From JANSYA01 sp965243385 (lineage in GTDB: Bacteria; Spirochaetota; Leptospiria; Leptospirales; Leptonemataceae), in NCBI GenBank assembly GCA_965243385.1, contig CBDEUV010000002.1, forward strand, positions 5,208,001 through 5,272,000: a stretch of DNA of 64,000 nt. The letters run 5' to 3'. Shown in pieces: positions 36,622-44,269 of the stretch. Positions within the stretch are counted from its first letter, which is position 1; the number at the start of each line of letters is the position of its first letter. Under the pieces are notes generated by a model. The model had not been told where the DNA came from. It made no database searches and was given only the letters and a program-made list of their open reading frames with translations. A program made the translations under genes and the position numbers.

Positions 36622-37290
36622 CTACTCGGCGGGAGCCTGGAGATTTGCGTCTTCGTCTTTGGAATCGGCGCTGTCGTGTTCTTGCGGCATCTGCGGTCCG
36701 GCCCAATCGCGCGGCGCGACGAAATGCCCGCGATGAAATACGCCGGCCCAGACGCGCCCGTCGGGTCCCTCTAAGCGACCCTGTCCGTGAGCGCGGTTCT
36801 CGGTCCAGTTTCCGCTATAGATAAATCCGTCGGGATAGATCATGCGCCCGTCGCCCGCCCGCATATGGTTCGCGAATTGACCGACGTACTTGCCGCCGTC
36901 TTTATAGTGATACTCGCCCGCGCCCTGAATGACGCCCGCGCTCCACTGGCCGTCGTATGCGTCGCCGTTCGGAAACAGACAGGCCGCGACGCCGTCGAGT
37001 TGGCCGGCGGTCCATTCGCCTTCGCAGGTCGCGCCGGATAGATAGATCATGGCGCCCCGGCCGTGCGGCGCGCTCTCGCGGAACTGGCCGACGTAGCGCT
37101 CGCCGCCGGCCCATGCGTAGGTGCCTTCACCGGATTCGCAGTCGCCTTCAATGCAGCCGACCCCGTCCCGCGTCGCGGCGGAGGAGCAGGCCGCGACGAT
37201 TAACAGGACAAGGCTCAGGGCGGTCGTGGTTCCAATCGCCTTTCGTTGCGAAGCGTTATTCGACCATTTCGAAGATGGTATCGCTTTCAT
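36622..37290 (-). CDS. MORN-repeat lipoprotein
   Basis: 222 residues from ATG 37290, which lies inside the end of the upstream oxidoreductase gene. The signal ends in a lipobox-like VLLIVAACSS. Five or six MORN repeats follow: GGERYVGQFRESAPHGRGAMIY, ATCEGEWTAGQLDGVAA, DAYDGQWSAGVIQGAGEYHY, GKYVGQFANHMRAGDGRMIY and FIYSGNWTENRAHGQGRLEG (each shown in part). The repeats form a beta sheet that often binds membranes or partner proteins. It is probably an outer-membrane-facing lipoprotein; the ligand is unknown. Confidence 0.85.
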   Translation of the reverse strand: MKAIPSSKWSNNASQRKAIGTTTALSLVLLIVAACSSAATRDGVGCIEGDCESGEGTYAWAGGERYVGQFRESAPHGRGAMIYLSGATCEGEWTAGQLDGVAACLFPNGDAYDGQWSAGVIQGAGEYHYKDGGKYVGQFANHMRAGDGRMIYPDGFIYSGNWTENRAHGQGRLEGPDGRVWAGVFHRGHFVAPRDWAGPQMPQEHDSADSKDEDANLQAPAE

Positions 37291-37975
37291 AGCTGTGGAC
37301 TCCCGAGTCGGCTTTGCGCGCCGCGGCGAGCATGGCCCGGGCAACGGTACGGCCGGGAATGGGTTTGTACTTTTTCAGCGGGCCGATCATGGCCAGCCCC
37401 AGCACGCCGCCCACCGCTTTGCCGATGTCTTCGCCCAGGCGGCTTTCGCCCCGGTCGCCGGTCAATAGCGACGGCTGGAAAATATGAATTGCGTGATACT
37501 GATACTGCAACAGCGCCTGTTCGACGCGCCCTTTGACCTTGTTGTAATAGATCGCGGAATTCGCGTCGGCACCGAGCGCCGTTACAATCAGGAATTGTTT
37601 TTTTGAATTTCGCTTCGCGCCCGGCGCGATGCCCAGCTCCGCAGCTTTGAGCGGATAGTAATAGTCGACTTTTTCGAATGCCGCTTTCGACCCCGCCTTT
37701 TTCATGGTGGTCCCGAGCGTACAGAAGACGTCGTCGGCTTTTGCGAATGCCGGCAGCAGTTCTTTCGCGGCGTTGCTTTTCGCATCCGCTTCAAGCGCAA
37801 GTACCGTATCCAGGTCGGCGACGAGCTGCGTGAGCTTGCGATGATTCTCAAGCCCGTCGATCTTTCTCCGGCCGATGGTCGTGACTGTTTCGTAGCTTTC
37901 GTCGGCCAGCAGATAGTCGAGTACGCATCCGCCGATCAGGCCGGTCGCTCCGAGTAAGAGCGCCGAGCGGCTCAT
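37256..37975 (-). CDS. NAD(P)-binding oxidoreductase (atypical SDR, HTATIP2-like)
   Basis: 239 residues from ATG 37975. The Rossmann start SALLLGATGLIGGCVLDYLL and the segment DDVFCTLGTTMKKAGSKAAFEKVD with LIVTALGADANSAIYYNKVKG and HIFQPSLLTGDR match the TIP30/HTATIP2-like atypical SDRs. The Tyr-x3-Lys pair YYNKVKG is kept. Substrate unknown. The ATG overlaps the end of the DUF1272 gene (37972-37975) and the 3' end overlaps the MORN gene start, so the three genes are coupled. Confidence 0.85.
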   Translation of the reverse strand: MSRSALLLGATGLIGGCVLDYLLADESYETVTTIGRRKIDGLENHRKLTQLVADLDTVLALEADAKSNAAKELLPAFAKADDVFCTLGTTMKKAGSKAAFEKVDYYYPLKAAELGIAPGAKRNSKKQFLIVTALGADANSAIYYNKVKGRVEQALLQYQYHAIHIFQPSLLTGDRGESRLGEDIGKAVGGVLGLAMIGPLKKYKPIPGRTVARAMLAAARKADSGVHSYESDTIFEMVE

Positions 37976-38214
37976 GCGCAGATCTCCTTATCGCTGTGTA
38001 CTCGTTTCGTGGCTGCGGGATAGCGCCGCAGCACGCGGGCCGGGCGATGAGGACGCGGCGCGAAGTCGCCGCCGCAATTGGGGCAGACGCCGTTGAGCCT
38101 TTCGTTTACGCAGGTGACGCAGAAGGTGCATTCGAACGAACAGATCATCGCTTCCGTGGATTCCGGAGGGAGATCGCGGTCGCAGCATTCACAGTTGGGG
38201 CGGAGTTCGAGCAT
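37972..38214 (-). CDS. DUF1272 zinc-binding small protein
   Basis: 80 residues from ATG 38214. MLELRPNCECCDRDLPPES, then ICSFECTFCVTCVNERLNGVCPNCGG, is the complete DUF1272 pattern with eight or more cysteines in CxxC pairs, giving probably two zinc sites. The molecular role of this family is not established. It is the first gene of a three-gene coupled run. Confidence 0.88.
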   Translation of the reverse strand: MLELRPNCECCDRDLPPESTEAMICSFECTFCVTCVNERLNGVCPNCGGDFAPRPHRPARVLRRYPAATKRVHSDKEICA

Positions 38215-38324
38215 GGGTGCAGATTGTGCGCAGGTACTGTCGTGGCAAGCGAGAATGGGGTGAAGAGGATTCGCAGTATCTGAAAAGCCTGGCGGAATTC
38301 GCTGAATCGGGGGGATTGAGCGAG

Positions 38325-38771
38325 TCAGCCATCGTGGGGCTCTCTATCTGAAACGGTCATAATGTGTAGTTTACGAAGCCCGAGCAGGGCCAGGCTTGCG
38401 GGTAACAATAACAGGATGAGGTTTATACCGACCAGCAGAAAGATGTTGATTCCGGTGACGAAGCGCAAGGGCTCTACCGCGCCCAGATTAAAAAAGGCGA
38501 TTGCCGGGCCGCTCGCCAGGACGAAGACTGTGATCCTGAGACAGGCCAGCATAGCGGCCAGATCTCTGGTACACAGGGCCAGTAGAGTACACAGGCCGAC
38601 GCCCATACTCATCGCGCCGAGTATTCCAATAACGGCTCTCGAAACCGTGCGATAGCCTTCGCTGGAAAAAAGCAAGTGCGGCACGGTCCAGCACAGGCCG
38701 CCGAAGGCCGTGAACAGGACGCCTGTAATCAGCACCACGGTCGCGATCCAGAGGGGAGGTGCGCCTTTCAT
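38325..38771 (-). CDS. Four-helix membrane protein, unknown function
   Basis: 148 residues from ATG 38771, which overlaps the stop of the upstream dioxygenase gene (ATGA). Four hydrophobic helices: WIATVVLITGVLFTAFGGLCW, AVIGILGAMSMGVGLCTLL, CLRITVFVLASGPAIAFF and INIFLLVGINLILLLLPA. No family was recognised with confidence. Coupling to the dioxygenase gene suggests shared regulation through the operators at 39456-39520. Confidence 0.72.
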   Translation of the reverse strand: MKGAPPLWIATVVLITGVLFTAFGGLCWTVPHLLFSSEGYRTVSRAVIGILGAMSMGVGLCTLLALCTRDLAAMLACLRITVFVLASGPAIAFFNLGAVEPLRFVTGINIFLLVGINLILLLLPASLALLGLRKLHIMTVSDREPHDG

Positions 38772-39442
38772 ATACGTTCTATCACGAAATCGTATCGTGC
38801 CTCTGTCCGGGAACCCTTGTGTCGCGCGATTTGTGTGACCAACCGCCTGTTAAAGCTCATGTCTTCGACCCGGGCGTCTTCGCCAAATGGGAAGAAAAGC
38901 TGCGAAGTCAGCTGGCGGAATTCCGGCGCGGCGATTTTTACGTGAATGTGTCTGCGCCGTGAAACGCCCAGCATGGAGTACGAGGCCGGTAACCAGGTCA
39001 GCAACTCGTAGCGGCCCTCTCGATCCGTGAATTGATGGCCGCGAAACTCATAACCGAAATGATCGTAAACTCCTCCGGGATCCGTTTGCCAGAAATCCAG
39101 CACGGCGCCGCCAACGGGTTTGCAGCCGGTATCCAGAACCCGTCCGGCCAGGCGCAATGCGCGCCCGCCCGTTTTTGCCGGCCGTAAATCAGTGCGCTCC
39201 GGGGTTGAGGGTGCATAAAACGGACCCTCACTTACGGCCGGAGTTGGAGGCTCGCCGCAGGACGGTGTCGGCAATAGCAAATGAGAACGGGGACTTGCGG
39301 TCGTGGGCGGGCCGGCCACTATCCCCTGTCCGATCTCGAATTTGACCATTCCGGCCGCGAGACCAAACGCCGCAGAGCCCAGCATTAAGCCGGACGCCTT
39401 CAGAAAATCGCCGCGATTCAGGGTCCTGTCGATATCGCTCAT
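38768..39442 (-). CDS. Intradiol ring-cleavage dioxygenase
   Basis: 224 residues from ATG 39442 with a strong AGGAGAGG ribosome site. The hydrophobic start NRGDFLKASGLMLGSAAFG looks like a Tat leader with only one arginine. The catalytic domain has LAGRVLDTGCKPVGGAVLDFWQTDPGGVYD, GRYELLTWLPASYSM and RRRHIHVKI; the likely Fe(III) ligands are Y126, Y155, H165 and H167. Family members open catechol-type rings; a periplasmic or membrane-bound form may act on aromatic or lipid-like substrates. It is shorter than catechol 1,2-dioxygenase, which has an added dimer domain. Confidence 0.85.
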   Translation of the reverse strand: MSDIDRTLNRGDFLKASGLMLGSAAFGLAAGMVKFEIGQGIVAGPPTTASPRSHLLLPTPSCGEPPTPAVSEGPFYAPSTPERTDLRPAKTGGRALRLAGRVLDTGCKPVGGAVLDFWQTDPGGVYDHFGYEFRGHQFTDREGRYELLTWLPASYSMLGVSRRRHIHVKIAAPEFRQLTSQLFFPFGEDARVEDMSFNRRLVTQIARHKGSRTEARYDFVIERI

Positions 39443-39455
39443 TGCTTGCCTCTCC

Positions 39456-39472
39456 TGTAAACAATCGTTTAC
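39456..39472. promoter_or_regulatory. Operator-like palindrome 1 upstream of the dioxygenase gene
   Basis: TGTAAACAATCGTTTAC has arms GTAAAC/GTTTAC around AATC, the form of a TetR-family site. It begins 14 bp upstream of the dioxygenase ATG, over the expected ribosome site and promoter end. Confidence 0.65.
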
Positions 39473-39500
39473 TTTTACTGTATTGGCCGGCGAGGCAATT

Positions 39501-39520
39501 ATGTAAACAATTTTTTACAT
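39501..39520. promoter_or_regulatory. Operator-like palindrome 2 upstream of the dioxygenase gene
   Basis: ATGTAAACAATTTTTTACAT repeats the half site TGTAAACAA of the first palindrome. The two centres are 46 bp apart. Together they look like paired operators for one repressor controlling the dioxygenase operon; no regulator gene is adjacent. Confidence 0.65.
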
Positions 39521-39539
39521 GCGTGGATGCGGTCGTCGA

Positions 39540-39575
39540 TTCGGTTCAATAGGATATTCATCCTATTGAACCGAA
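39540..39575. repeat. Perfect 16-bp inverted repeat
   Basis: Arms 39540-39555 and 39560-39575 are exact reverse complements (TTCGGTTCAATAGGAT) around the spacer ATTC. It is 47 bp upstream of the small secreted protein gene. No T run follows on either side, so an operator or an mRNA leader hairpin is likelier than a terminator. Confidence 0.7.
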
Positions 39576-39622
39576 CCCGGGGTATGCTAAGGTCGCAGAA
39601 ATTCAAGCTAAAGGAGTGCGAT

Positions 39623-40015
39623 ATGAAGAAGCTGTTTTTCGGCCTGATAATTCTGGCGGTGATGAGCCCTGGCGCGTTATTCGCGAATACCTGCCCGGCG
39701 ATGACGCTGTCGACGCATTGTAACACCGCGCAAGGCTGCGTAAACGGGCCGACGCAAGTCATCGCGACAGGCTACGACTGGCAGGGCATCGGCTGCGTCT
39801 ATCTCTCAGAACTATTCACGGTTACTGTCTATAATCCGGAAGATAGAGACGACATCTGCCAGATCAGAGGCCTGTTCCAGATGTTTTCACAGAACGTCGT
39901 ACTGTGGTCATCGAGCACCGAGGTGTTTCCCAGATTCAGGTATCATTTTCCCACGAATTGGCCGAACCATGATGCGTGCGTCTTCGACGTGCTCACCTCG
40001 TCGCCTTATCAGTAG
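39623..40015 (+). CDS. Small secreted cysteine-rich protein
   Basis: 130 residues from ATG 39623 with AAAGGAGT nine bases upstream. A clear signal peptide (KKLFFGLIILAVMSPGALFA) ends at an AxxA-type site before NTCPAM. The mature chain of about 110 residues has six cysteines (NTCPAM, THCNTAQGCVNG, GIGCVYL, DDICQIRG, DACVFDV), which could form three disulfides. No family was recognised. It is exported to the periplasm or beyond; the role is unknown. Confidence 0.75.
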   Translation: MKKLFFGLIILAVMSPGALFANTCPAMTLSTHCNTAQGCVNGPTQVIATGYDWQGIGCVYLSELFTVTVYNPEDRDDICQIRGLFQMFSQNVVLWSSSTEVFPRFRYHFPTNWPNHDACVFDVLTSSPYQ

Positions 40016-40019
40016 GGAC

Positions 40020-41453
40020 TCACCACACGCTTTCGGGCGCGCGGACTTTGTGAAAGCGAATGGAATTCGTTTCGCGGCCTTCGCCGAGAGGCTGGGCCGC
40101 GACGATCACGACCGTGTCGCCGGGTTTGGCCCACTCGTGCTGCAGTAAATACTGATCCGCCGCCGCGATCTGGGCGTCCATCTCGGAGTTTTCTTTGACC
40201 TGAACGGGGACCACGCCCCGCAAAACGTTGAGGCGGCGCAGGGTCGCTGCGCCGCTGCTCAACGCCAGGATCGGCACGCGCGAATGCCATTTCGAAAGCA
40301 AAAGCGCCGTCACGTTCGAACCGGCGAGCGCGATGACCGCCCGGGCTTTGAGACGTTCGGCCGCGCTGACCGCCGCGCCCGCGGCCCCGGCCGAAAATGA
40401 AACGATGTCTTCGTCGAAGCTGACCCGGTTCGCCTCTTCGCTGGCCGCCGCTTCCGACGTGATGCGCACCATCGCTTCAACCACCAGGCCCGGATGCTGG
40501 CCCACCGCGGTTTCTTCCGAAAGCATCACCGCGTCGGCGCCGTCGAGCACGGCGTTCGCCACGTCGGTGACTTCGGCGCGAGTGGGGCGATTCGCGCGCA
40601 CCATCGATCTGAGCATTTCCGTGGCGACGACCGCCCACTTGCCGCGTAGCGCCGCCTGGCGTAACAGGCTCTTTTGAATAAAGGGCACTTTTTCAAATTC
40701 GATTTCGACGCCCAGATCGCCCCGGGCGATCATAATGCCGTCGGAGGCGTTTAAGATCTCGGCGATATTTTGCAGCGCTTCGGGCCGCTCCAGTTTGGCC
40801 ATGACCGGGATGCGTTTGCCGCCCAGTATATCGCGGGCTTTGTGCAGGTCTTCGGCCCGGCGTACGAACGAGATGGCGACCATGTCGATGTCGGTTTCGG
40901 CGATGTATTTGAGATCCTGATGATCCTTTTCGGTCAGCGTTTCGATGCTCAGATTCGTGCCGGGTAGATTCAGTCCTTTATTGGAAAACAATTGTCCGCC
41001 GCGAACCACGGTCGTGCGCACGTCGTTGTCGTCGGCGCTTTCGACGAGCAATTCAATTGTGCCGTCCGCCAGCAGGAGGCGCGCACCGGCCCGCACGTCC
41101 CGGGCCAGAAATTCGTAGGGTGAATGCACGATTTCGTCGGAGCCTTCGACTTCGCGCCGGGTAATCGTGAAACTCCGGCCTTCTTGTAAAAGCACGCCTT
41201 CTTCCGCCAGCCGGCCGATGCGCAGCTTGGGCCCCTGGATATCCGCCAGGAGCGGGATCCACCGGTTCTCGGCGGCCGCAACCCGGCGCACGCGATCGAT
41301 GAGCGGCCGCATGGCCGGCCCGTCGCCGTGCGAAAAATTTAGACGAAAGCAGTCGGCCCCGGCCCGGATCAGCCGTCGGATGCCGTCCTCGTCCTGGCTG
41401 GCCGGGCCGAGCGTCGAGATGATCCGGGTGTATTTGATCTTGTGTTTATTCAT
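40020..41453 (-). CDS. pyk: Pyruvate kinase
   Basis: 477 residues from ATG 41453. The frame extends 30 codons upstream from a TTG but the family begins at KYTRIISTLGPAS. Key parts are FRLNFSHGD, PLLADIQGPKLRIG, VAISFVRRAEDL, PVMAKLERPEALQNI (catalytic lysine), GIMIARGDLGVEIEF and NRPTRAEVTDVANAVLDGADAVMLSEETAVGQHP. It transfers phosphate from PEP to ADP in the last step of glycolysis. A C-terminal domain with AVIALAGSNVTALLLSKW completes a normal full-length enzyme. Confidence 0.96.
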   Translation of the reverse strand: MNKHKIKYTRIISTLGPASQDEDGIRRLIRAGADCFRLNFSHGDGPAMRPLIDRVRRVAAAENRWIPLLADIQGPKLRIGRLAEEGVLLQEGRSFTITRREVEGSDEIVHSPYEFLARDVRAGARLLLADGTIELLVESADDNDVRTTVVRGGQLFSNKGLNLPGTNLSIETLTEKDHQDLKYIAETDIDMVAISFVRRAEDLHKARDILGGKRIPVMAKLERPEALQNIAEILNASDGIMIARGDLGVEIEFEKVPFIQKSLLRQAALRGKWAVVATEMLRSMVRANRPTRAEVTDVANAVLDGADAVMLSEETAVGQHPGLVVEAMVRITSEAAASEEANRVSFDEDIVSFSAGAAGAAVSAAERLKARAVIALAGSNVTALLLSKWHSRVPILALSSGAATLRRLNVLRGVVPVQVKENSEMDAQIAAADQYLLQHEWAKPGDTVVIVAAQPLGEGRETNSIRFHKVRAPESVW

Positions 41454-41596
41454 ATTGGCGGCAGGCGGCCGGGCCCTCGCTGGATCCAGGGGCTCGCGCA
41501 ACTGTTTTCCAACAGCCCCGGGCGTCCGGCAAACAGTCCACACTTTTTGAGTTTATTCTGATTGCCCGTGAACGGGTGGTCGCTTACCCCGTGTAT

Positions 41597-42868
41597 ATGC
41601 GGAGTATCGCGGTCCTGTGCAGCGACGAAACCATCAACGCGACCATCGCTTCCGTCTGCGAGCGTTTCGAGGGCGAATTCGCCCCCGTATTTTTGTCCGA
41701 TAAAGAGAGCTTCGTTCAGTACCTGAACTACGAATTTCCGGAAATCGATATCGTCTATCACTCCGATCCCGAAATCGACATCGGCGGCGCGATCGAGGCA
41801 ATCAAAGACGACCCCTGGCTGCACTTCGGCGGCAGCATTGTGATCTACGACCGGGGCAACGAGCAGTCGCTGCACGGTCGGCTGACCGGCGCGAATATCA
41901 TCTCCCTGATCCATCGCTCCCGCCTGGAATTGTATCTCTATCGCGTGCTCGCGGTGCTCAGTCAGAATCGCAGCATTCTCTTTCAGCGCGACATCCACGC
42001 GATGCTGCAGTCGAATCTGTCGGGGCTCTTCGTCATCGACAACGACCCTTTCGATGTGACGACTTATTCGAACCTGCTGGCGAATTTCATGTACAGCTCG
42101 AATCTGATCAATCTCGATCAGAAAGAAAATTTCTATTCGGCCATCGTGGAGCTCCTGATCAATGCAATCGAGCACGGCAACTGCCGGATCAGCTTCGACG
42201 AGAAACGTGAATTTCTCGCGAAGACGCCGGACATTCTCGATCTGGTCCGCGAAAAGAATAAAGATCCGGAGATCGGCCGTAAAAAAGTCTACTTAAACTA
42301 TCGCATCACGCCTTCGGTTTCGCATTTTACAATTCGCGACGAAGGCGAAGGTTTCGACTGGCGGGCCTTTAACGAGCGCGCGAAGCCGGGCAGCGAGGAT
42401 TTTCACGGGCGCGGCATTATGGTCGCCCGGCACTATCTCGGCGATCTGAATTACAACGAATCCGGTAACGCCGTCAGCTTCGAGATTCATCACGCTGATC
42501 ATGAAAGCAACGTGGTGCCCGGGGTCTTCGTCAACCAGGAAGAGGTGACGTTTAACGACGGCGAAACGGTTTTCGAACAGGGCGAGTCTTCGAGTAATCT
42601 CTATTATATCATCTCCGGTAAATTCGAAATCATCGCCAACGGCAAGAGTATCTCCACCTTGACCCCGGCGGATATCTTTCTCGGCGAGATGTCGTTTCTT
42701 CTGAATAACCGCCGGTCGGCCACGGTCGTTTCGCGCGGTCGGGGCGTGTGCATCCAGATTTCCAAAGAAGCCTTTATCAACGCGATCAAACTGCGCCCGC
42801 ACTACGGCATCTTTCTGGCGCGGCTGCTGGCCCAGCGCCTGGATCAGGTGCACGATATCACGATCTAA
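41597..42868 (+). CDS. Signalling protein with HATPase (RsbW-like) and cNMP-binding domains
   Basis: 423 residues from ATG 41597. Residues 1-120 resemble a receiver-like fold without clear phospho-acceptor. The middle is an anti-sigma or histidine-kinase type ATPase: ENFYSAIVELLINAIEHGNCRISF (N box) and FTIRDEGEGFDWRAF with FHGRGIMVARHYLGDLNYN (G boxes). The C-terminal 110 residues are a cyclic nucleotide-binding domain: EEVTFNDGETVFEQGESSSNLYYIISGKFEI and DIFLGEMSFLLNNRRSATVVS. This combination is common in Leptospira. It may link cAMP from the two cyclases in the window to a partner-switching pathway, by inference. Confidence 0.88.
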   Translation: MRSIAVLCSDETINATIASVCERFEGEFAPVFLSDKESFVQYLNYEFPEIDIVYHSDPEIDIGGAIEAIKDDPWLHFGGSIVIYDRGNEQSLHGRLTGANIISLIHRSRLELYLYRVLAVLSQNRSILFQRDIHAMLQSNLSGLFVIDNDPFDVTTYSNLLANFMYSSNLINLDQKENFYSAIVELLINAIEHGNCRISFDEKREFLAKTPDILDLVREKNKDPEIGRKKVYLNYRITPSVSHFTIRDEGEGFDWRAFNERAKPGSEDFHGRGIMVARHYLGDLNYNESGNAVSFEIHHADHESNVVPGVFVNQEEVTFNDGETVFEQGESSSNLYYIISGKFEIIANGKSISTLTPADIFLGEMSFLLNNRRSATVVSRGRGVCIQISKEAFINAIKLRPHYGIFLARLLAQRLDQVHDITI

Positions 42869-42924
42869 GACTGCGTAAAAATTCGGGCCGCCCGCCTCTG
42901 GTGCCGCCTGTACCCTGAGATCCC

Positions 42925-42949
42925 ACAAAAAAAGCGGAACGATCCGCTT
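42925..42949. terminator. Hairpin with flanking A/T run, possible terminator
   Basis: AAGCGGA-ACGA-TCCGCTT has a perfect 7-bp stem preceded by a run of A. Read on the minus strand it is a classic stem plus U tract. It lies between the HATPase-cNMP gene and the gene at 42991. Confidence 0.45.
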
Positions 42950-42990
42950 CGCATGTGACCTTCCCGAATTATAGAAAGGAAGGACACACC

Positions 42991-43530
42991 ATGAATCGCA
43001 TTCATATTCCCGAACTGGAAGAATTTCTCAAGGCCAATCGGGCGAGTCCGCGGGCCCCGGATCGATTGATCGTCAGCGGCAACTGGCGCGATCCTGTCGC
43101 GGCCCGGGGTATTCTACAATCGCTGGGACAGCGCTATCCCGAAATTCAGCGCATTAGCGGCGGCCAGCTGCAAAGCATCGCCACGCGAGATTCCGAGAAT
43201 CCCGGCGAACGCATCACCGCTTCGTGCTGGCGTTCGCCGCGGTATTGGGAAAGCAACGAACGGACAGTACTCTGCGCGATGGTCGGTGTTTTCTTTCGCA
43301 GCCGCATTTCGCCGCCCCGTTTGCGTGAGTTGCAACTCAAACTGAAAGTGATCTGCCCGGCACAGCCCCATCTCACTGTGCGCAGTTTTGAAATCGGCAT
43401 TCCCGATCTGATGGCGATGGAGCCTTCGATTCCCCGCTGGGTCGCTTCGCGATTGTACAGCACCGGCACCACGTTTTACGAAAAAATCAACGGGATGTCC
43501 TCCCATTGGGGGACAAGCGCGGCGGTTTGA
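42991..43530 (+). CDS. Hypothetical cytosolic protein
   Basis: 179 residues from ATG 42991 with the strong site GGAAGGA upstream. It has no signal peptide or membrane helix. Readable parts include RIHIPELEEFLKANRASP, VSGNWRDPVAARGILQSLGQRYPEI and SRISPPRLRELQLKLKVICPAQPHL. No family was recognised. It stands alone between the preceding hairpin and the Uma2 gene. Confidence 0.65.
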   Translation: MNRIHIPELEEFLKANRASPRAPDRLIVSGNWRDPVAARGILQSLGQRYPEIQRISGGQLQSIATRDSENPGERITASCWRSPRYWESNERTVLCAMVGVFFRSRISPPRLRELQLKLKVICPAQPHLTVRSFEIGIPDLMAMEPSIPRWVASRLYSTGTTFYEKINGMSSHWGTSAAV

Positions 43531-43605
43531 AGCAAAAATAGGAGGAAACCATATTGACACCAGCTCCATCGCCGCCTATTCTCTGGAAAGCCTGGAGGAA
43601 CTTAC

Positions 43606-44214
43606 ATGCACGTTTCAGAAAGCTCACCAGCATCATCTTCCACGTCTGCGAAACGCTTCTGGACTTACGCCGACTATTTGCAGCTCGACGATTCTCCGCG
43701 TTACGAAATTTTGAACGGGGAGCTCTTGAGCATACCGGCACCTGACGTGCTGCATCAACGGGTCGTGCGCAATATCAGCGTATCGCTCTGGGAGTTCGTG
43801 CGCGATCATCGCTGTGGCGAAGTTTTTTGGTCGCCTGTCGATGTGATTCTGAACGAAGCGCAGTCGACGGTCGTTCAGCCGGACGTGGTTTTCGTTGCCG
43901 CAGCCCGCGCCGACGGTCTGGTGCGCCGTCGCGGTATCTTCGGCGCGCCGGATCTGTTGGTCGAAGTGCTTTCGCCCGCGACCGGCGAACGAGATCGCGT
44001 GCACAAAAAGGCGCTCTATGAACAGGCCGGAGTCGCGGAGTACTGGCTGCTCGATCCGTTGAACGGGCGGGGGATGGTGTACCGCCTGACGGGTGCGCCT
44101 GGCCGCGAGCGTTATGCCCTGAGTCAATCTGCGAATCGCAAAAACGAAACGCAGGCGATGCTGGGTTCGCAGGCCTTGCCGGGCTGGCGAGTGAACCTGA
44201 ACCGACTCTTTTAA
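43606..44214 (+). CDS. Uma2-family (DUF820) PD-(D/E)xK nuclease-like protein
   Basis: 202 residues from ATG 43606. Typical Uma2 layout: FWTYADYLQLDDSPRYEILNGELLSIPAP, HQRVVRNISVSLWEFVRD, VVQPDVVFV and FGAPDLLVEVLSPATGERDR with KALYEQAGVAEYWLLDP. The acidic residues in VVQPDVVF and DLLVEVLSP match the PD-(D/E)xK core. The family is abundant in cyanobacteria and some spirochaetes and its function is unsettled. Confidence 0.9.
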   Translation: MHVSESSPASSSTSAKRFWTYADYLQLDDSPRYEILNGELLSIPAPDVLHQRVVRNISVSLWEFVRDHRCGEVFWSPVDVILNEAQSTVVQPDVVFVAAARADGLVRRRGIFGAPDLLVEVLSPATGERDRVHKKALYEQAGVAEYWLLDPLNGRGMVYRLTGAPGRERYALSQSANRKNETQAMLGSQALPGWRVNLNRLF

Positions 44215-44269
44215 CGGGGCTGCGTCGAGCAGACGCCGCACAGCGCGTATTCGCCGGCGGATACTCCGC

